From positions 1 to 7,187 of the forward strand of contig CAINOM010000067.1 in NCBI GenBank assembly GCA_903851455.1: DNA of 7,187 bases. Reading direction: 5' to 3'. Made by a program: the position numbers and the translations under genes. The stretch comes from an uncultured Bacteroidota bacterium (GTDB lineage Bacteria; Bacteroidota; Bacteroidia; Chitinophagales; Chitinophagaceae). The notes under the pieces are model-generated. The model saw nothing but the letters and a program-made list of their open reading frames with translations, was not told the origin of the DNA and did no database searches. This document shows positions 1 through 4,690 of the stretch, one piece after another (positions within the stretch are counted from its first letter, which is position 1; each line of letters opens with the position of its first letter).

Positions 1-947
1 AAAAACTGGTGGTATTTATAGTCGCCGGTAATAAAAATATCGGCACCCGCACGCAAGGCATGTGGCAGCAGGAAACTGCCGGAGCCGCCGCAAAAAGCAA
101 CTTTTTGTATCATATTACCCCTTAAGGCGGTATGTCGTATGCAATCTGTCTTCATTTGTTGTTTCACAAACGTGAGGAAGTCCATCTCCGTCATCGGTTC
201 AGGAAGCAAGCCAACCATTCCTGCGCCTATCTGCTGGTTAGCGTTGCTGATGGGTATGAGTTCATAGGCTACTTCTTCGTATACGTGGCTCGCAAAAAGC
301 GCTTTCAATACCCTACTCTCATTATGTTTTTCAACCAGTACCTCTATTTTAACCTCGGACACCTGTTCCCGGTCTCCCCCGGCTGTACCAATGGCCGGAT
401 CAGTACCCGGACCCGGCCGGAAGGTACCCGTACCCCAGCCATTGAAACTGCTTTCGGAGTAGTTGCCCACACGGCCCGCCCCTGCGGCAAACAACGCATC
501 ACGCACCTTGTCGGCGACATCCAGCGGAGTGTACGTGTACAACTTGCTAAGCGTGTTCGGTCTCGCCTCCAGGATGGTAGTATTGGTAAGGCCGAGCTTC
601 TCGGCTATTTTTGCGTTCACACCGCCACGCAACATATTGTCCAGGTTAGTATGTGCGGCGTAGATGTTGATGTCATTCTTAATAGCCTGTCGAACGATGC
701 GCTCCACATAGTTGCGGCCGGCGAGCTTTTTTATCCCCGAAAAGATAAGCGGATGATGGGCTACGATCATATTGCAGCCAAGCTGTATGGCCTCCTCTAG
801 AACCGCTTCGGTAACATCGAGCGATATGAGTACGCCTGTCACCTCTGCATCCGGATTACCCACCTGCAGGCCGGCATTGTCGTAGCTTTCCTGGTAAACG
901 GTTGGCGCAACGGCCTCTATGGCCGACATTATGTCTTTTACGAGCAT
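1..947 (-). CDS. Nif3-like dinuclear metal centre protein (partial, C-terminus cut by window edge)
   Basis: Reading the minus strand from the ATG at 947 gives 315 residues with no stop before the window edge; the family is usually about 365, so roughly 50 are missing. Visible motifs: NAGLQVG (24-30), AHHPLIF with H64-H65 as expected metal ligands, AAHTNLDN with H99 and D103, a central inserted PII-like domain (about 135-275), and the C-terminal half opening with VAFCGGSGSFL (283-293) and TGDYKYHQF (307-315). The last ligands (the GHYESE-type motif) would lie beyond the edge. The family is cytosolic and forms hexameric toroids with a two-metal site; it is annotated as GTP cyclohydrolase 1 type 2 or Nif3-like, and its physiological role is poorly settled. 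The start is supported because MLVKDIMSAIEAVAP matches the usual family N-terminus. The gene follows the toxin-antitoxin pair on the same strand. The toxin frame as read overlaps its first 92 bases, which is probably an artefact of toxin damage. Confidence 0.93.
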   Translation of the reverse strand, partial: MLVKDIMSAIEAVAPTVYQESYDNAGLQVGNPDAEVTGVLISLDVTEAVLEEAIQLGCNMIVAHHPLIFSGIKKLAGRNYVERIVRQAIKNDINIYAAHTNLDNMLRGGVNAKIAEKLGLTNTTILEARPNTLSKLYTYTPLDVADKVRDALFAAGAGRVGNYSESSFNGWGTGTFRPGPGTDPAIGTAGGDREQVSEVKIEVLVEKHNESRVLKALFASHVYEEVAYELIPISNANQQIGAGMVGLLPEPMTEMDFLTFVKQQMKTDCIRHTALRGNMIQKVAFCGGSGSFLLPHALRAGADIFITGDYKYHQF

Positions 948-1380
948 ATGAAGATTTTAAACCAATGGTGAAGCAGTCACCAATCACTTTTATAAAATTC
1001 GGGTAAAGTTTAAAACTCTTATCAGCCGTTAATACTACCGCGTCCTCCTCGTGGGCAGTAGCAATCAGTAATCGGTCGAACGGATCGCGATGCTGATCCG
1101 GCAGAGGTAATTTCTGATAATTAAGGAGGTGCTTGTTCTGAATGCTCAAAAAAGTGAGATCATCCTTTAGCGCCTGATGGTATATCTCATCCGTGTCTGC
1201 TTTAAAGTCCGGGAGCTTGCCTATATTTTGCTTGATGGCCATCTCAAACAAACTCACCTGGCTAAAGAAAATAAGATTACCGGGATCCTGGATAATCGCC
1301 ATTACTTTCTTCGGAATCTTAGGGTTATTTTCCTGGAACCAAATGAGACAATTTGTATCCAGAATAGAAGATGACGCCAT
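856..1380 (-). CDS. vapC: VapC-family PIN-domain toxin, C-terminus probably frameshifted
   Basis: As read this encodes 174 residues. Residues 1-133 are a PIN domain of the VapC ribonuclease toxin type, with the four acidic active-site positions: D8 (ILDTN), E46 (SLFEMAIK), D102 (RDPFDRLLIATA) and D120 (LTADKSF). Such toxins cut RNA with Mg2+ and are neutralised by the cognate antitoxin encoded just upstream. The family is about 130 residues long and commonly ends in a YPxxKVIW-like sequence. Here the protein reaches LYPNFIKVI at residue 133 and then continues for 41 residues of Arg-rich, unfamiliar sequence inside the start of the Nif3-like gene. One extra T after codon 133 would restore Val-Ile-Trp-TGA and end the gene at 977. 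The natural product is therefore probably 134 residues. The start ATG overlaps the antitoxin stop by one base, implying translational coupling. PIN assignment is firm; whether the toxin is active is unknown. Confidence 0.87.
   Translation of the reverse strand: MASSSILDTNCLIWFQENNPKIPKKVMAIIQDPGNLIFFSQVSLFEMAIKQNIGKLPDFKADTDEIYHQALKDDLTFLSIQNKHLLNYQKLPLPDQHRDPFDRLLIATAHEEDAVVLTADKSFKLYPNFIKVIGDCFTIGLKSSYARKRHNVGHRGRCANRLPGKLRQCRPAGG
977..984 (-). other. suspected one-base deletion that removes the vapC stop codon
   Basis: On the minus strand, codon 133 (ATT, 984-982) is followed by GGTGAC. With one additional T it would read ATT TGG TGA, giving Ile-Trp-stop, the usual end of this PIN subfamily, with TGA at 979-977. 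That would leave a 29-base gap to the Nif3-like start at 947 instead of a 92-base overlap. The deletion is inferred from the family's usual ending; it could be a true mutation or a base-calling error. Confidence 0.55.
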
Positions 1381-1592
1381 TACATGTAGTCTTTTAGATC
1401 GGCCAGGGGTTGATCAAAATCATCCGGAATTGATACTTTACCTTTCAGGCCGCCAGGCATACGCTTCGTCTTACCCTGTCCCGATTCATCGGTAAGGAAG
1501 GTAATTATCACGGCGGTCTTGTCGCTTACCGGCGCATCCTCCTGCAAAATAATCTGCCCATGATCGTAATATCCCTTTATTGTTGCCAGCAT
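1380..1592 (-). CDS. small antitoxin partner of the PIN toxin (DUF2281-like)
   Basis: From the ATG at 1592 this encodes 70 residues. The N-terminal part, MLATIKGYYDHGQIILQED followed by KTAVIITFL, resembles the beta-rich N-terminus of small Bacteroidota antitoxins (TIKG...G.I.L...P), which would bind the operator DNA. The C-terminal part (GGLKGKVSIPDDFDQPLADLKDYM, beginning about residue 47) has the acidic DDFDxPLxDLKxYM ending that typically wraps and blocks the toxin. The stop TAA shares its last A with the ATG of the toxin gene, a classic antitoxin-toxin arrangement. An in-frame ATG at 1613 would add seven residues (MYGRIKA). I prefer 1592 because the family normally starts just before TIKG and because a -7-like promoter element lies at 1611-1618, over the upstream ATG. 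The family name is by resemblance only; the antitoxin role rests on the neighbour and gene order. Confidence 0.82.
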   Translation of the reverse strand: MLATIKGYYDHGQIILQEDAPVSDKTAVIITFLTDESGQGKTKRMPGGLKGKVSIPDDFDQPLADLKDYM

Positions 1593-1610
1593 CGCTTTAA
1601 TTCTACCATA

Positions 1611-1618
1611 CAAAAATA
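1611..1618 (-). promoter_or_regulatory. putative Bacteroidota -7 element for the antitoxin-toxin genes
   Basis: The minus strand reads TATTTTTG, an exact fit to the Bacteroidota -7 consensus TAnnTTTG. Transcription would begin about 1604, leaving a short leader before the ATG at 1592. No clear TTG (-33) element is seen at the usual distance upstream, so this is a partial match in an AT-rich stretch. Confidence 0.35.
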
Positions 1619-1737
1619 TGCCTTTTATTTCACTTTTGTTATCCCGTAGATCATCCCTCTTTTAACCCTATTTAACGTTCATTATCCTTTTTGGCCCTGG
1701 TTTTGTCGGAATTTTGATGGTTGATAACATAAAGTTT

Positions 1738-1748
1738 CCATCGGATGG
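1738..1748. repeat. 11-base palindrome CCATC-G-GATGG, possible operator
   Basis: CCATC and GATGG form a perfect inverted repeat around one G. A further GATGG lies at 1716-1720, so the half-site occurs three times in 33 bases. It sits 60 bases upstream of the first efflux gene, a suitable place for a regulator site. Half-sites of five bases can arise by chance, and no regulator is encoded in the window. Confidence 0.25.
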
Positions 1749-1782
1749 CTAAGGATTAACAGAATTTTATTTTTTCTATCAC

Positions 1783-1790
1783 TAATATTG
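1783..1790 (+). promoter_or_regulatory. weak -7-like element upstream of the efflux operon
   Basis: TAATATTG differs by one base from the Bacteroidota -7 consensus TAnnTTTG and lies 18 bases before the GTG start at 1809. No -33 TTG is evident at the proper spacing. Offered only as the best candidate in this region. Confidence 0.22.
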
Positions 1791-1808
1791 CATTCCTTTT
1801 AAGAACAA

Positions 1809-2180
1809 GTGAAGACGCATATATATATAATACAGGTTCTGGGCATTATTGCCATATTGTGCGGTTACTTCTTAAGTGACCAGCCCGATAGCCTGTCTGA
1901 AATGCATTTTAATCCCGACTCCTCTTGCCCCGCTGTATTCACCAAGGCTCACAAAAGCTTAGACAATGCGACTAGTGACCAGATATTTTCATCGTCGCAG
2001 AATAATCCAACGAGGAAAACGAGTGTACCGAAATTCATTTCTTACGAGTTGATACTGCCGCTGAAGAGCACCTATGTCTTTCATCCTTACAACAGTAGAA
2101 CATATGATTTCCCCATCGCGGAAGATTATGCCTATCTATTCTTCGAGGAGATAAATCCGCCCCCTCCCAAGACTTGTTAA
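1809..2180 (+). CDS. small exported or membrane-anchored protein of unknown function leading the efflux operon
   Basis: This encodes 123 residues from a GTG; an in-frame TAA at 1800-1802 means GTG is the first possible start. The next ATG (residue 32) would remove the hydrophobic N-terminus. Residues 1-24 look like a signal peptide or single membrane anchor: MK, then a hydrophobic run (IYIIQVLGIIAILCGYFL). The rest is polar, with a Ser/Asn-rich middle (about 45-75), an aromatic-rich segment (YVFHPYNSRTYDFP, about 88-101) and a C-terminal tail FFEEINPPPPKTC. I do not recognise the family with certainty. Bacteroidota CusCBA/CzcCBA operons often begin with a small exported protein (for example DUF6660) ending in an IWQPPK-like tail; the position and proline-rich end here recall that, but the Cys/His-rich core of DUF6660 is absent. 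It lies 56 bases before the outer-membrane gene on the same strand. A role in pump assembly or metal sensing is only a guess. Confidence 0.62.
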   Translation: MKTHIYIIQVLGIIAILCGYFLSDQPDSLSEMHFNPDSSCPAVFTKAHKSLDNATSDQIFSSSQNNPTRKTSVPKFISYELILPLKSTYVFHPYNSRTYDFPIAEDYAYLFFEEINPPPPKTC

Positions 2181-2236
2181 TCACCAGTCCCGGGGCATTC
2201 CCGGAAACCATCATCTAAATTCTAAAAATTACGTGC

Positions 2237-3547
2237 ATGCTTAACCTTAAGCTTGCAAAAAGTATATGCGCTCTGTGCTGCATCTATTTTTTGCAGACAA
2301 ACATAACATACGCCCAGGAGCACAGACCGCTGCCATCGCCCGACACATTACGTATGGACCTGAGGCAGGCCGAGAAAATGTTCCTGGAAAATAACCTGCA
2401 GCTGCTGGCGCAGAAGTACAGTATTGACAGTGCCCGCGCCGCCATTATTACGGCGAAGCTGTTCGATAATCCGCAGTTTGGATTCAGTAGCGGTCTCTAT
2501 AATCCAGTGAGCAATAAATTTTTTGATTATAGCGGTGGAAACGGGGAGGTGTCCATGCAGCTGAGCCAACTGATAAAAACTGCGGGCAAGCGGAACAAGA
2601 ATATTCAGCTGGCTAAAACCGGGGTTGCGTTGACGGAATATCAATTCTCGGATCTTTTACGAACACTCGAATACACCTTGCGCAATGACTTCTTCAATAT
2701 TTATTACTTGAGGGAGACGCAAAAAGTATACGATGCCGAGATCGGTTCACTGCAAAAAACGAGCACCGCATATGCGGAACAGCTAAAGAAAGGCAACGTT
2801 TCTGAAATGGACCTTGTGCGGATACAGTCGCAGCAATACACATTGCAGGCAGAATTAGCGACGTTGCAAAATAACATTGACGATGTAGAAAGCGAACTCA
2901 AGCTACTACTCCGTGTGAAAGCTACGATCTATGTTGTACCGGAATATGCTGTAACAGAGGATAAGCAGCAAACCGTGACAGATATTTCACTACAGTCGCT
3001 GGTAGACAGTGCATACCAAAACCGCGCTGACCTGAAAATTGCAAGAACAGCGGTCACATTCAACCAACAAAACCTGGCTTTACAAAAAGCATTGGCTGTG
3101 CCCGATCTCAATATTGATCTTGGCTATGACCGGCTGGGTAGTTACGTTAATAACTACAATAGCATCGGGATCGATTTTCCGTTACCTTTTTTCAGCCGCA
3201 ACCAGGGGAACATAAAGCAGGCAAAACTTGGTATCCAGTCGAGCCAGGTGCAGCTGGAAAGCGCGCAGGATGCGGTGGAGAGCCAAATAACCAACTCATA
3301 CATAGGGGCAGTGCGTGCGGAGAGATTATTGAATTCGTTTGACCCGAAGTTTGCAGGCAACATCAACTATCTTATCGGTGAGGTCACTAAAAACTTCCAG
3401 GCGCACAACATCAGCCTTTTGGAGTTTACCGACTTTTACGATTCATATAAGCAGAACGTCGTGCAGCTCAATAATCTTCGTTTTAACCGCATGAGCCAGC
3501 TGGAGCAACTCAATTTCACTACCGGTACAAGAATATTCAACAAATAA
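2237..3547 (+). CDS. TolC/CusC-family outer-membrane efflux channel
   Basis: This encodes 436 residues, the usual size for the family. Residues 1-26 form a signal peptide (hydrophobic core CALCCIYFLQ, likely cleavage after TYA). No convincing lipobox is seen, unlike E. coli CusC. Two outer-membrane efflux protein repeats follow, about 40-225 and 250-435. Each is mainly long helices rich in Gln, Ala and Leu that would build the periplasmic tunnel, with a beta-barrel segment (for example the FGFSSGLYNP region near 81-90 and LNIDLGYDRLGSYVNN near 291-306). The conserved turn FPLPFFSRNQGNIKQAK is at 314-330. As a trimer it would form the exit duct of the tripartite metal pump encoded downstream. 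It is followed after only 10 bases by the adaptor gene, so the two are surely co-transcribed. The family is certain; the metal specificity is not set by this subunit. Confidence 0.93.
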   Translation: MLNLKLAKSICALCCIYFLQTNITYAQEHRPLPSPDTLRMDLRQAEKMFLENNLQLLAQKYSIDSARAAIITAKLFDNPQFGFSSGLYNPVSNKFFDYSGGNGEVSMQLSQLIKTAGKRNKNIQLAKTGVALTEYQFSDLLRTLEYTLRNDFFNIYYLRETQKVYDAEIGSLQKTSTAYAEQLKKGNVSEMDLVRIQSQQYTLQAELATLQNNIDDVESELKLLLRVKATIYVVPEYAVTEDKQQTVTDISLQSLVDSAYQNRADLKIARTAVTFNQQNLALQKALAVPDLNIDLGYDRLGSYVNNYNSIGIDFPLPFFSRNQGNIKQAKLGIQSSQVQLESAQDAVESQITNSYIGAVRAERLLNSFDPKFAGNINYLIGEVTKNFQAHNISLLEFTDFYDSYKQNVVQLNNLRFNRMSQLEQLNFTTGTRIFNK

Positions 3548-3557
3548 ATCATTAAAC

Positions 3558-4664
3558 ATGTTTTCTCGTTTTATTAAGTTAAGTGCGTACAGTATACTAC
3601 TAGCAGGGAGCCTTGCTTATCTATCCTCGTGCAAGCCGAAAGATGCCGGCTCCTCTGAAGCCCGTACTGCATATACCATACCCGACTCCCTATTGAAGAC
3701 ACTGGTGATCGATACGGTGCAGTTATCTAAGATCACTAACTCCATTAAATTCAATGGTGTCGTTGATTTCAACCCGGATAAGGTGGCCAATATCTTCCCG
3801 TTGATCAGCGGTAATGTGCAGGACGTGAAGGTGCAACTGGGAGACTATGTAGCGGCCGGACAGGTATTGGGAACAGTAAAGAGCTCTGAGATAGCCAATT
3901 ATAACGCGGCGCTGACCAATGCGGAAAACAATGTGAAACTGACGGCGGCTTTGCTTGCAAAGAGCGAAGAGATGGCCAAGAGCGGCCTCGCCTCACAAGT
4001 GGATGTAACCACGGCTAAAGTGAACTACGACCAGGCTGTTGCGACTAAAGTAGCGGCAGAAAAAATTCTCAGCATCAATGGTAATAACGCGCATGGGGAA
4101 TACCTGATAAAATCACCGATCAACGGATTCATTGTGCAGAAGAATGTGAACAATGGTATGGCGATCCGCGCTGATAATGGCGGCAGTCTTTTCACGATCT
4201 CGGACCTTAAAGAAGTATGGGTACAGGCGAACGTATATGAGGCCAGCATAAACCAGGTACACGAGGGTGACTCAGCAGAAGTTTCTACTATTACCTATCC
4301 GGATAAAGTATTCAAAGGCAGGATAGATAAGCTGATGAATGTGCTGGACCCCACCAATAAAGTAATGAAGATGCGGGTAGAATTGCCGAACCCGGGGTAC
4401 CTGCTTAAACCCCAAATGTTTGCAACAGTCACCGTAAACAATGACCTTCCCGATGAAGCGATATCCATACCAAATAAAGCGCTGATTTTTGACCACAGCC
4501 AGTATTTCGTGATCGTTTATAACGGTAAAAACAGTGCTGAGATCCGGTCTGTGGATATCATCAGCTCAAATGGGACAACGACCTACATAAAAAGCGGGCT
4601 TAAGCCCGGCGAAATGGTGGTAGGATCGCAAACCATTCTTATTTACGGCGCACTCAACAGTTAG
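3558..4664 (+). CDS. CusB/CzcB-type periplasmic adaptor of an RND metal pump (lipoprotein)
   Basis: This encodes 368 residues. The N-terminus is a lipoprotein signal ending in the lipobox LSSC, with C25 as the acylation site and Lys at +2. Domains in order: first half of the biotinyl-lipoyl motif (about 78-110, ISGNVQDVKVQLGDYVAAGQ), an alpha-helical hairpin (about 112-172), second lipoyl half (about 180-215, IKSPINGFIVQKNVNNGM), beta-barrel (about 218-295, WVQANVYEA to FATVTV) and a membrane-proximal domain (about 298-368, ISIPNKALIF to the end). It would bridge the inner-membrane pump and the outer-membrane channel. The mature stretch before the first lipoyl half (25-77) has no Met or His. 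It therefore lacks the methionine metal site known in E. coli CusB and any heavy-metal-binding extension. The gene lies 10 bases after the channel gene and 26 bases before the pump gene. Confidence 0.93.
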   Translation: MFSRFIKLSAYSILLAGSLAYLSSCKPKDAGSSEARTAYTIPDSLLKTLVIDTVQLSKITNSIKFNGVVDFNPDKVANIFPLISGNVQDVKVQLGDYVAAGQVLGTVKSSEIANYNAALTNAENNVKLTAALLAKSEEMAKSGLASQVDVTTAKVNYDQAVATKVAAEKILSINGNNAHGEYLIKSPINGFIVQKNVNNGMAIRADNGGSLFTISDLKEVWVQANVYEASINQVHEGDSAEVSTITYPDKVFKGRIDKLMNVLDPTNKVMKMRVELPNPGYLLKPQMFATVTVNNDLPDEAISIPNKALIFDHSQYFVIVYNGKNSAEIRSVDIISSNGTTTYIKSGLKPGEMVVGSQTILIYGALNS

Positions 4665-4678
4665 TCAATTAGCTTGCT

Positions 4679-4684
4679 AAAGGA
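4679..4684 (+). promoter_or_regulatory. ribosome binding site of the RND pump gene
   Basis: AAAGGA lies six bases upstream of the ATG at 4691, a good Shine-Dalgarno match and spacing. It supports this ATG as the start, together with the MNKILKGIIGFSLKNR N-terminus expected of the family. Confidence 0.5.
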
Positions 4685-4690
4685 TTTATA

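Larger units (their letters stand above)
1614..1808. other. divergent intergenic region between toxin-antitoxin and efflux genes
   Basis: These 195 bases hold no credible ORF. They are AT-rich and must carry the outward promoters for both gene groups. An 11-base palindrome is at 1738-1748 and a second copy of its half-site GATGG is at 1716-1720. No tRNA-like fold or terminator with a T-run was recognised. Confidence 0.6.

Noticed and set aside
132..800. A 222-residue plus-strand open frame
   Set aside because: It lies antisense to the Nif3-like gene, whose conserved motifs explain the region; the plus-strand translation resembles no known family and has no signs of a real protein.
1193..1495. 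A 100-residue plus-strand frame crossing the toxin and antitoxin genes
   Set aside because: It is a shadow of the two minus-strand genes, which have clear PIN and antitoxin motifs; its hydrophobic run comes from the complementary strand of the toxin gene.
2190..2204. GC-rich hairpin CCGGG-GCATT-CCCGG between the small ORF and the channel gene, considered as a terminator
   Set aside because: The stem is only five base pairs and no T-run follows; the genes on both sides are co-oriented, so at most it is a minor mRNA structure.
3547..3558. Possible regulatory site between the channel and adaptor genes
   Set aside because: Only ten bases separate the genes and no motif is visible; the short gap fits simple co-transcription.
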